Part shown: in pieces, positions 6,931 through 13,306 of the stretch
How the letters are laid out: the number at the start of each line of letters is the position of its first letter
Position numbering within the stretch: the stretch's first letter is position 1
DNA from: CAVOBC01 sp963693635
Lineage (GTDB): Bacteria; Pseudomonadota; Gammaproteobacteria; Pseudomonadales; Azotimanducaceae
Direction: 5' to 3'
Length of the DNA stretch: 13,306 nt
Assembly (NCBI GenBank): GCA_963693635.1
Contig: CAVOBC010000106.1
Location: 1-13,306 of the forward strand
Notes under the pieces: model-generated
What the model saw: only the letters and a program-made list of their open reading frames with translations
The model's database searches: none
Told to the model about the DNA's origin: nothing
Program-made: the position numbers and the translations under genes

Positions 6931-6990
6931 GGCATTGGCATTGGGATTGGCCGTGGGCTTGGTGATCGTATTGGCGTTGGCGTCGGCGGA
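6931..6990 (+). repeat. Degenerate hexamer array (GGnnTT-type), ten units
   Basis: Sixty bases split into ten hexamers: GGCATT twice, then GGGATT, GGCCGT, GGGCTT, GGTGAT, CGTATT, GGCGTT, GGCGTC, GGCGGA. In the frame of the downstream kinase it would read as a glycine/isoleucine/valine/arginine run. The regularly spaced GG pairs also make a two-tier G-quadruplex conceivable. The last unit provides part of the likely ribosome-binding GGAGG (6988-6992) of the kinase gene. Confidence 0.85.
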
Positions 6991-6999
6991 GGCAAGTCC

Positions 7000-9485
7000 G
7001 TGCGCCTGATGCTCCTCATCCTTGCGAGCGCAGGGTTCCTCATGGGTGCAAGTCCCGCTATCACTGCCGCTTCTGCGCCCGTTGCTGTTCAAGGTGTTTT
7101 AGACCTCCGGGACTAGCGCTTTCGTGAAAACGAGCCTGTGCCGCTTTCCGGCCAATATGAGTTCTTTTGGACTGCGCATCACGACAGTAGCGATGCCGCC
7201 ATCGCCGCCACGCGCGGCGAACACAGTTACATTCAGGTACCCGCGACCTGGAATGGACATGATCATCACGGCACGACGGTTGGAAGCGACGGCTATGCCA
7301 CTTATCGCCTCAATGTTCTGGTTGCAGATCAGGGGCCGCTGACGTTACTTCTGCCGGAGCAGGGCACTGCATATCGCGTGCTCGTGGATGGCACGTGGAT
7401 CGCGGAGTCGGGTTTTCTGGGGTTTAGCGAAGATCGGACCACACCGAGCAATGTGCGCCACCTGGTCAACGTCATACCTCGCGGGCAGCGACTTGAGAAC
7501 ATCTTCCAGGTTTCCAATTTCCATCACCGGATGGGAGGCCTGTCGTTACCCATCGAAATCGGTCATCTCATTGACCCGCGCACCCAGCGAGCATTCCGTC
7601 TCAGTCAGGAGTTGTTGCTGTTCGGTTCCATCATGGTGCTCGGCATCTATCACCTCATCCTGTTCGCCTTCCGGCATGAGAGTCGTTCGACGCTGTACTT
7701 CGGCGCGTTTTGCCTGTTGCTCGCAGTGCACACGTTGCTGGTCGGCGAACGCTTCGCCACGGTCGTTGTGCCGGGGTTGAGCTACGAATTACTGATCAAG
7801 TTTGAGTACCTGTGCTGGTACCTTGCGCCGTCGGCCTTCATCGCCTATCTGCGCAAGGTGTTCCCGCACGAGTTTCATTGCTACATCGAGCGATCAATCC
7901 TGGGCATCTTCATGGTTCTGAGCCTGATCGTGCTGGTCACACCTGTCGCCGTCTTCTCGCACACCGCAACGGTCGCCCAGGTGGTCACCATCGTTGCCCT
8001 GCTGGTGGGCGCAGGCGGGCTGGCTGTGGCCGTTCGACATCGGCGGGAAGGCGCGATGTTCCTGCTCGCCGCCTACATCATCATGTTCGCGGCGATCATC
8101 AATGACATGGGGGTGGTTAACATGTGTGGAGCACGCCCTTACTGGCCCCAGTCGGGATGTTTGTTTTTGTCCTGTTGCAAAGCTCGCTGCTGGCATTTCG
8201 CTTTGATCAGGCGGCCCGACTCGTGGAACTGCAGCGGGAAATGCTCACTTCCTCGAACTTACAGTTGCGCGTACAGGAAAAGCTTCGTCAGGATGCCGAG
8301 CAGATGCAAATGTCGCTGCAAGGTCGGGTCGAGCGTAGCAAGAAGATGGAGACGATCGGGCTACTTGCGGGGGGCGTCGCGCACGATCTGAACAACATTC
8401 TGTCGGAGGCCGTGACGTATCCTGAACTCGCATTGATGGACCTGCCGGACGACAGCCCGTTGCGACGACCCCTTGAGCAGTCGCGCCGTGCTGGTCTGCG
8501 CGCAGCCGGGGTGATCGATGATCTGCTCTCCCTCACGCGGCGCGGCATCGTCAAACGCGAGGTCGTGGACGTCAACGCTGAGATCCGCGAATATCTGCGA
8601 TCCGGGGTGCACCACACGCTCGCGCAGAATTATTTCAACATTAACCTCGTCAGCGAGTTGGATGCCGACTTAACCTACGTCGAGGCCTCCAGGATTCAAC
8701 TCCACAAGATGTTGATGAATCTTGTTTCGAACGGTTTTGAGTCGATGGCCGAGCATGGTGGGATAGTCACGCTCCGCTCGCGTTCTGAATTCCTGGCAAC
8801 GTCGCGAGAGCTGTTCTACCAGCAGATACCGGCTGGACATTACGTCGTGATCAGCCTCGAAGACGAAGGCCGGAGGGGGGGTGATCCTGCCAAACTCGAA
8901 CGTCTGTTCGAGCCGTTCTATACGACCAAGGCGATGGGACGTAGCGGTACAAGGCTTGGCATGGCCGTTGTTTGGGGCGTGGTCACGGACCATGGCGGTG
9001 CGATCGACATTCTGACTGAGATGGGACAGGGCAGTCGCTTTGACGTCTACTTGCCAGGCACTGAGTTGCCGCTCACGCCGCCTCCGGAGCCCGTGCCATT
9101 GCAGCGAGTCGAAGGACACGGCCGCAAGATACTGGTCGTTGATGACCTTATCGAACAGCGGCAGCTGATGTCGGACATCCTGAATAAGCTGGGCTATCAG
9201 TCGATGGACTGCGACAACGGCGAGGATGCCCTTTCGTTGCTTGAACGCGCGGACTTTGAACTGGTGGTACTTGACATGGTGCTTGAGCGAAGCATGGACG
9301 GGCTTGTCGTGTTCCGCCACATCAAGGCACGTTTCCCGGGCGTCAAGGCGATCATGGCAAGTGGATTTGCCGAGGATGACAAGATCGCCGAGGCCCGGGC
9401 GCTGGGCGTCAACGCGTTTCTGAAAAAACCCTTCACGGTTGAGGCCTTTGGCTCGACCATTACGAGCGTGCTGGCGGGCGATTAG
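7000..9485 (+). pseudogene. Hybrid histidine kinase with 7TMR-DISM sensor, decayed
   Basis: Joined readings would give a protein of about 828 residues. It starts at GTG 7000 (GGAGG 7 nt upstream) with a signal peptide (LMLLILASAGFLMGASPA), followed by a periplasmic 7TMR-DISM ligand domain (VLDLRD...PVPLSGQYEFFW), seven membrane segments (roughly 7590-8190), a histidine phosphoacceptor domain (GGVAHDLNN), an ATPase domain (N box MNLVSNGFESM) and a C-terminal receiver (VVDD, VVLDMV, LKKPFT). Lesions: TAG at 7114-7116 where the family has tryptophan (LRD-stop-RFREN), the frame being the same on both sides; a one-base loss near 8115-8128, joining NDMGVVN to WSTPLLAPVGM; the G1 box reads DEGRRGG instead of DxGxG; the G2 box reads GTRLG instead of GTGLG. 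The receiver is intact. A separate protein could start at GTG 8124, but with damaged ATP-binding boxes it would hardly be an active kinase. Confidence 0.85.
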
Positions 9486-9511
9486 CTGGTTCCTGTCCCA
9501 GAACTCCGTTC
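9486..9511 (+). repeat. Stop-codon-associated hairpin repeat, copy 2 (stub)
   Basis: Directly after the kinase TAG (9483-9485), the 23 bases 9489-9511 match the gene-proximal end of copy 1 exactly (GTTCCTGTCCCAGAACTCCG followed by TTC). The similarity then stops in the right arm of the first hairpin. An unrelated hairpin GGCACC-CGCA-GGTGCC follows at 9518-9533 and may serve as its replacement. The rest of the gap to 9598 is featureless except for GATCTG/CAGATC at 9584-9600, over the stop of the next gene. Confidence 0.8.
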
Positions 9512-9598
9512 CCGAGCGGCACCCGCAGGTGCCGAACACGCTTCCGCTGCTGCACGGTTTCGCCAGGAATCGTCTGGGGGGTTGATCTGACTTGCAGA

Positions 9599-10435
9599 TC
9601 AGCGGCCAAGTAGTCCTTTGAGTTTGCCTTCCAGTTGTTTGCCTTTCTCTTTGACCTCAGAGATACGCTCGTCGCTTGCGAGGCTCTTCGCCCGTTCTTT
9701 GAGGTCAGCCGCCCGGGACTTCAACTCGTCTTTACGCTCGCCAAGCTGATCGGTGAGTGCATCGAACTGTCGTTTGATCGAACCGCTGTTTGCGGTGATG
9801 AGGGGAAGGACTGACTTGTTGAGTGCGATGAGGACGCTGGTCGCGATGTCGCCTGCGGTCGCGGGTTCGTCTTTCCCGAGATCAGTGACCTCAATCGTTG
9901 GGACGACGAGGGTAAGCGGCGCTTTGAGCAACGGGAGATGAGCGGCGAGATTGGTGTTGGTCACGCTGATGCAATCAACCACAAGCGCAGGCGTGGTGCT
10001 TGCCGCCCCCGCGCTTCCCGCCTCGTCGTTGCCTGAGTCTTCAGGCCCGGATGCGTTCTTTTGCAGCGCTTGCAGGTTACTTGAGAGAAGGTCGCCCTCG
10101 TAGATGATGCTGGCGCTGTCAACCAGGATTTCGGAGATGTGGATGGTGTCACCCGACAGTGACCACGGATCGAGTGCGATGCGCAGTTCATCAATGACAA
10201 TCGCTGACGCAGAATCGTAACCTTCCGGATTGAAGATGGTGAGGCCCCGGATCGACCCGTCGCCTGATGTCAGGGAAATGTCGACCTCATCAACCGTGAC
10301 GGGCACCCCGAGCACCTCGGGTGCTCGGGTCTCGATTCCGGTCCTAACGACCGTGTTGATGTTGCCGACAAGCAGTGCGAACCCGCCGGCGGCGACGACG
10401 ATGAGTGCGATGACTGCGCCGATGGCCTTCCCCAC
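9599..10435 (-). CDS. Membrane-anchored AsmA-like protein with coiled-coil tail
   Basis: The 278-residue product has one N-terminal membrane segment (AIGAVIALIVVAAGGFALLVG) and then sequence typical of AsmA-like periplasmic proteins: NINTVVRTGIETRAPEVLGVPVTVDEVDIS, GSIRGLTIFNPEGYDSASAIVIDELRIALDP and an ILVDSASIIYEGD segment, which form the beta-strand pattern of the family's N-terminal part. An acidic, glycine-rich linker lies at about 128-147. The last 59 residues (about 220-278) are almost all charged and helical (RQFDALTDQLGERKDELKSR), a probable coiled coil. It is much shorter than full AsmA. The start is GTG 10433-10435, with AAGGAG about 8 nt upstream; the overlapping ATG at 10435-10437 is out of frame. 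Related proteins affect outer-membrane lipid or protein assembly; a role here is inference. Confidence 0.75.
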   Translation of the reverse strand: MGKAIGAVIALIVVAAGGFALLVGNINTVVRTGIETRAPEVLGVPVTVDEVDISLTSGDGSIRGLTIFNPEGYDSASAIVIDELRIALDPWSLSGDTIHISEILVDSASIIYEGDLLSSNLQALQKNASGPEDSGNDEAGSAGAASTTPALVVDCISVTNTNLAAHLPLLKAPLTLVVPTIEVTDLGKDEPATAGDIATSVLIALNKSVLPLITANSGSIKRQFDALTDQLGERKDELKSRAADLKERAKSLASDERISEVKEKGKQLEGKLKGLLGR

Positions 10436-10496
10436 ATGCGTCTCCTTGCCGCGATTTTGGGTATTCTATCAGCCAACAACTGACGCGAGACGCCAA

Positions 10497-11051
10497 ATGT
10501 CGACAAGTGACGCGAGCAATCCCCAGCAGGTTCTGCATTTCTGGTTCCAGGAACTCGGTGAGCGGCAATGGTTCGTAGCCGACGCTGGCGTGGATGCGGC
10601 GATAAGCGAGGGCTTTACCGACCTGCATGCGCAAGCGGTCGCGGGTGAGCTCTTTGATTGGCGGCGAGATGTATTCGGCAGACTTGCCGAGATCATCGTG
10701 CTCGATCAATTCTCCCGGAATCTCTTTCGCGACACAGCCCGCGCATTTGCGAGCGACGCGACGGCCCTCGTACTGGCACAGGAGTGCGTTCTGCAGGGGA
10801 TGGACGAACAACTCGACAGCAGCCAGCGAGGGTTCCTCTACATGCCCTTCATGCACAGTGAGTCTGCGCTGATGCATGAACTGGCCGTGACTCTGTTCGC
10901 GCAGCCGGGGATGGCGGCCAACTACGACTTCGAACTCAAGCACAAGGCGATTATTGACCAGTTTGGCCGTTATCCGCACAGGAATGTCGTTTTGGGCCGC
11001 GAGTCCAGTGACGCCGAACTCAATTTTCTCGATGAAAACCCCGATTTCTGA
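10497..11051 (+). CDS. DUF924 family protein
   Basis: The 184-residue product is a DUF924 protein, an all-helical, TPR-like soluble family of unknown activity. Family marks are QQVLHFWFQELGERQWF near the N-terminus, FGRLAEIIVLDQFSRNLFRDTARAFASD in the middle, and FLYMPFMHSESALMHE followed by FELKHKAIIDQFGRYPHRNVVLGR and the closing LDENPDF. Length is normal. ATG 10497 is selected because the family homology begins a few residues later; the longer upstream reading overlaps the divergent AsmA-like gene and is its shadow. The ribosome site is poor. The 61-bp gap to the divergent neighbour must hold both promoters, but none is convincing. No partner gene for DUF924 can be named. Confidence 0.88.
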   Translation: MSTSDASNPQQVLHFWFQELGERQWFVADAGVDAAISEGFTDLHAQAVAGELFDWRRDVFGRLAEIIVLDQFSRNLFRDTARAFASDATALVLAQECVLQGMDEQLDSSQRGFLYMPFMHSESALMHELAVTLFAQPGMAANYDFELKHKAIIDQFGRYPHRNVVLGRESSDAELNFLDENPDF

Positions 11052-11077
11052 GCAGGATTAGAGGGCGCATGTTGCGG

Positions 11078-11578
11078 TTACGTAAGTGGATCGACTGCTG
11101 AGTTTGCGTCCTCGTCGACATGCTGTCGGGTCCGCGTCAGCGCGCGCAGAAAGACCGGATGCATGTCGATGGCGGGTGGGCGTGCCAAGGGCGCCCAGAA
11201 GAAGCTGAACCGATGGCCCCTGTCATCCAGCGTGTCGTGTGTGAAGCGGTCGGGCAGGTCTGCAGAACCGACTGGATGAAAGACATGCAAGCGTTGGTCC
11301 TCGAAACCCGACTCCCATGGCCCTGCGTACTGCACCGGCAGTTCAGTGACGAGACCGGACTCCTCGTACAGTCACGCATGGCTGCTTGCGTCAACGTCTC
11401 GCCCTGCTCGACCGTACCCTTGACAGTTGACGCCTGCACTCGGGTGTCTGAACAGCAGGCTCTCAGACTCACCTGCAGACTTGCGAGTGAGAACGGGACA
11501 GACCTTCAACAGACGGTGGGCCAGCAGTTCGTTCTGCTGACATTCGGGCAGCCTCCGATCAGTCATGCGACCCGTCAT
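11078..11578 (-). pseudogene. Nudix hydrolase, frameshifted
   Basis: Three pieces on the minus strand make one Nudix protein. The first (start ATG 11566 or GTG 11578) reads LKVCPVLTRKSAGESESLLFRHPSAGV. The second, in another frame, reads VKGTVEQGETLTQAAMRD. The third, back in the first frame from about 11371, reads LYEESGLVTELPVQYAGPWESGFED and runs to a stop at 11078-11080. Spliced, the segment GTVEQGETLTQAAMRELYEESGL fits the Nudix box GX5EX7REUXEEXGU fully once one base is restored after CGTGA. The first junction (GTCAACTGTCAAG) is two bases short of a family-like VQLVKG. Net lesions are therefore -2 (or +1) and -1. Nudix enzymes cleave nucleoside diphosphate-X compounds; this one cannot be made whole. 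Plus-strand open frames over the same bases are shadows. Confidence 0.8.
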
Positions 11579-11599
11579 CCGCCCTCAGGACGAGCAGCT

Positions 11600-11743
11600 C
11601 GTTCCTTTCCCAAAATTGTCATCCTGACGATTCTTGGGAGTCGGTTTGCAAATAAACCTCGCACTTCCCGCAGAAAATGGCGCTGCATCTCTCCACCGCA
11701 CGCCAGTGCCCGCCCCAGAACGGCGTTCTGGGACAGGAACTAG
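11600..11743 (-). repeat. Stop-codon-associated hairpin repeat, copy 3 (full, diverged)
   Basis: Read on the minus strand it begins CTAGTTCCTGTCCCAGAAC right after the TAG of the phosphotriesterase-like gene and aligns with copy 1 along its whole length to TTTTGGGAAAGGAAC. The first hairpin is perfect, with only a loop change (CCCAGAAC-GCC-GTTCTGGG). The second (GCGGTGGA/TGCAGCGC), the third and the fifth (AATCGTC against GACAATT) have lost pairs. It is thus an older or less constrained copy. It lies between the convergent sides of the Nudix remnant and the next gene, both on the minus strand. Confidence 0.85.
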
Positions 11744-12697
11744 CTAGTCGCCAGAGAAGAATCTTCGCGGGTTATCGACAAATAGGGTGTTGATCGTCTT
11801 CTCGGTGACGCCCATCTCCGTCAGATGTGGAATGACGTTGCGCTTGATGAAAAGATATTGCTCGGGGTTAGAGGCCTTGAACGCATGCTCGTCCGGCATG
11901 GTGCCGTCGGGACGTTCATTGTGTATGTGCAGACAGATGCAATCGTGCGCAGGACACAGGCGTTCTTCATAACCCTCGTCGATCAGGTTCTTGAGGGTGA
12001 TGGTGCGCATCTCCGGACTGACCAGCCGACCGGGGTAGCGATCGAGGCCCAGGAAACAGCCTTGATCGAGAATCCATTTCAGATATTCGAGGTCGGTCGT
12101 ATCGTTAGAGTGATCGATCTTGACGCGGGTCAGGTCGACGCCTTCCTCCTTGAATATAGCGATCTGTCGGCGCGCCACCTGACCGGTCGGGTACGAGTGC
12201 ACCATGATGGGCAAGCCGGTCTCGTTATGAGCCCGTGCGACGGCCCGACACATCGTCTCAAGGGGCGGCGTGACACCTTCGAAATCGGCCGCACACTTGA
12301 GCAAACCGGCCTTGATATCGGTCCCGCGGAAGCCTTCTTCGACATCCCGCACGAACTCGCGGGCCATTTGGTTGGCCGATACACCCTGCATGAAGCGCGG
12401 CACGTCCAACCACCAACCAGTGACGTTGATGATGTTGACGCCGGACCCCCTCGATACCGTCGCGAGCAGCTCTGCCTTGCGCCCGAGGTCGAAAGTCGTC
12501 GCATCGACGATGCTGTCTATCCCTTCGCTTTTGGCGTGCGAGAAGACTTCGATTGCGCGCTGTTCCGGGTCTGGCCCAAGTAGGTCGGGGTAACAGTCGA
12601 TCAACCCGCTCGCGCTGACCATGACGTGCTCGTGCATCAGTGTGAAGCCGAGGTCGTCTGCCGAAATCGGACCGGTTACTGAGTTGATATCGGTCAT
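11744..12697 (-). CDS. Phosphotriesterase-like metal-dependent hydrolase
   Basis: The 317-residue product belongs to the phosphotriesterase/PTE-like lactonase branch of the amidohydrolases, TIM-barrel enzymes with a two-metal centre. The ligands are visible: H22 and H24 in LMHEHV, K134 in KAGLLKCAAD (the carboxylated lysine), H167 in IMVHSYP, H196 in KIDHSNDT and D252 in CPAHDC. The set is complete, so activity is expected. Substrate is open: most such proteins are lactonases or esterases rather than organophosphate hydrolases. ATG 12697 starts the family homology (DINSVTGPISADDLGFTLMHEHV); the reading frame is open a further 50 codons upstream, but that part has no family character. AAGGGAG lies about 12 nt upstream, slightly far. 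No signal peptide, so cytosolic. The stop abuts repeat copy 3. Confidence 0.9.
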   Translation of the reverse strand: MTDINSVTGPISADDLGFTLMHEHVMVSASGLIDCYPDLLGPDPEQRAIEVFSHAKSEGIDSIVDATTFDLGRKAELLATVSRGSGVNIINVTGWWLDVPRFMQGVSANQMAREFVRDVEEGFRGTDIKAGLLKCAADFEGVTPPLETMCRAVARAHNETGLPIMVHSYPTGQVARRQIAIFKEEGVDLTRVKIDHSNDTTDLEYLKWILDQGCFLGLDRYPGRLVSPEMRTITLKNLIDEGYEERLCPAHDCICLHIHNERPDGTMPDEHAFKASNPEQYLFIKRNVIPHLTEMGVTEKTINTLFVDNPRRFFSGD

Positions 12698-12897
12698 GGC
12701 CGCCTGCGCTCCCTTAAGCTGGTTGGTCAGGATTCTATGCCCGCGAGTATCGCAGCTTCCGTGGGCGCGGAACAACCAGGGAGACAGGCGCGGGTAAACG
12801 ACGCGTAACCCGTCGTGGCGCGAAGCGTTGCAAGAGCTGCAATTCAAGGCTCGCGTAACGCACGTGAAGACTGAATCACTATTTTGCGTTGAGTCAC

Positions 12898-12913
12898 CCG
12901 CGCGCCAGCGCGG
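12898..12913. other. Short GC-rich hairpin
   Basis: CCGCGC-GCCA-GCGCGG is a perfect 6-bp stem with a 4-nt loop in the interval 12698-12937, upstream of the phosphotriesterase-like gene on the minus strand and downstream of the outer-membrane gene beyond repeat copy 4. CACGTGAAG occurs on both sides of it (12861-12869 and 12921-12929). No T-run follows. Apart from these and the open but non-family codons 12698-12847, the interval shows no gene or clear promoter. Confidence 0.35.
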
Positions 12914-12937
12914 TAAGTGGCACGTGAAGTGTGGCCC

Positions 12938-13058
12938 ATTCTTGTCCCAAAATTGTCATCCTGACAATTCTTGGGAGTCGGTTTGCGAGTAAAACCTCGC
13001 ATGATCTTGAAGAAAAGAGGCCTTCAGAAAATGGCGGTGCATCCCTGCACCGCACTAG
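12938..13058 (-). repeat. Stop-codon-associated hairpin repeat, copy 4 (rearranged)
   Basis: On the minus strand it follows the TAG of the outer-membrane gene as CTAG-TGCGGTGCAGGG, so the proximal 40 or so bases, including the first hairpin and TTCCTGTCCC end, are missing. The GCGGTGCA/TGCACCGC hairpin and the distal CCCAAGAATTGTC/GACAATTTTGGG hairpin are perfect. The third hairpin has an expansion of roughly 20 bases but still pairs (TCTGAAG with CTTCAAGA). The gene-distal end reads TTTTGGGACAAGAATG. Confidence 0.8.
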
Positions 13059-13306
13059 CTAGAGCCGGTTCTTGATCGAGACCACAAACTGGTACTCGTC
13101 TATCTCCGGGTCATCGCGTGCGATGACTGGAAAAGCAAGATCAATGTGGATGACGCGACCACTTTGGGACTTGCTCGATGCAAGCCGCATGCCAATACCG
13201 ATGTTGGCGAGTGCACGGTTCCGGGTGCCATTGTCCTCGTGGCGTGTCCAGGCAGTGCCAATGTCCACAAATGCGGCGAAGCCCAGACGGGCGAGCTGCA
13301 AAGGAT
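13059..13306 (-). CDS. Outer-membrane beta-barrel protein, C-terminal end (partial)
   Basis: About 82 codons of a longer gene are visible; the reading is open to the window edge, so the true start lies beyond 13306. The sequence RLGFAAFVDIGTAW, then NIGIGMRLASSKSQSGRVIHIDLAFPVI and finally EYQFVVSIKNRL has the strand pattern of the last strands of a surface-antigen (BamA/TamA/Omp85-type) barrel: a 'VDIGTAW' strand, an 'IGIGLR' strand and an alternating C-terminal strand. Such proteins sit in the outer membrane and insert or export other proteins. The last residue is leucine rather than the usual phenylalanine. Omp85-like is the best guess; another barrel family cannot be excluded from so little. 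The TAG stop abuts repeat copy 4. Confidence 0.6.
   Translation of the reverse strand, partial: PLQLARLGFAAFVDIGTAWTRHEDNGTRNRALANIGIGMRLASSKSQSGRVIHIDLAFPVIARDDPEIDEYQFVVSIKNRL

Noticed and set aside
633..7116. Two in-frame TAG codons at conserved positions (633-635 and 7114-7116), suggesting amber recoding or suppression.
   Set aside because: TAG is the ordinary terminator of rpoH, DUF169, the PTE-like and the outer-membrane genes here, and both interrupted genes also carry frameshifts or motif damage that readthrough would not repair.
10230..10496. N-terminal extension of the DUF924 frame upstream of ATG 10497.
   Set aside because: It overlaps the divergent AsmA-like gene by about 200 bp and its sequence is not family-like; DUF924 homology begins just after 10497.
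11120..11743. 207-codon plus-strand frame over the Nudix remnant and repeat copy 3.
   Set aside because: No domain character, it reads through the repeat, and the minus strand encodes a recognisable Nudix box.
3187..13058. The four dispersed repeats as a possible CRISPR array.
   Set aside because: The copies are kilobases apart, about 145 bp long, diverged and lack spacers; no cas gene is present.

Overview
This window looks like chromosomal DNA of a free-living or host-associated gammaproteobacterium of moderately high GC. The best indicator is an RpoH-type heat-shock sigma factor carrying the gammaproteobacterial RpoH box QRKLFFNLRK. The mix of genes (a hybrid histidine kinase with a 7TMR-DISM sensor, DUF3179, an LRR protein, a class III CoA-transferase, a PTE-like metallohydrolase) fits marine or uncultured gammaproteobacterial lineages. 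That placement is an inference from gene content; no rRNA or tRNA gene is present.

Layout. 1-977 (minus): a decayed Ycf46-like AAA ATPase. 996-1164: a MITE-like element. 1342-2196 (plus): rpoH, followed by two strong inverted repeats. 2398-3186 (plus): DUF169 protein, ending in a structured repeat element (3187-3365). 3501-4947 (plus): remnants of a DUF3179 gene joined to a frameshifted LRR gene. 5079-6287 (minus): CaiB/BaiF-type CoA-transferase. 6404-6853 (plus): small tyrosine-phosphatase-like protein. 6884-6990: two short tandem-repeat arrays. 7000-9485 (plus): a decayed hybrid histidine kinase. 9599-10435 (minus): membrane-anchored AsmA-like protein. 10497-11051 (plus): DUF924 protein. 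11078-11578 (minus): decayed Nudix hydrolase. 11744-12697 (minus): phosphotriesterase-like metalloenzyme. 13059-13306 (minus): C-terminal end of an outer-membrane beta-barrel protein cut by the window edge.

Two patterns stand out. First, a dispersed repeat of about 145 bp, made of up to five consecutive hairpins and bounded by TTCCTGTCCCA-type inverted ends, occurs four times (one full copy with a tandem partial, one rearranged full-length copy, one shortened copy, one 23-bp stub). Every copy starts directly at the TAG stop codon of a gene and is oriented with that gene. Second, five genes (AAA ATPase, DUF3179, LRR, histidine kinase, Nudix) carry inactivating lesions: in-frame amber codons at conserved positions, single-base shifts, a 7-bp tandem duplication and a larger deletion. 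Seven neighbouring complete genes have none. The decay is therefore concentrated in particular genes, which argues for real pseudogenes in a genome undergoing gene loss rather than uniform sequencing error.

The intact genes do not form an obvious pathway. They read as a collection of single-gene or two-gene units (heat-shock regulator, CoA-transferase, phosphatase, metallohydrolase, envelope proteins) separated by repeats and remnants.
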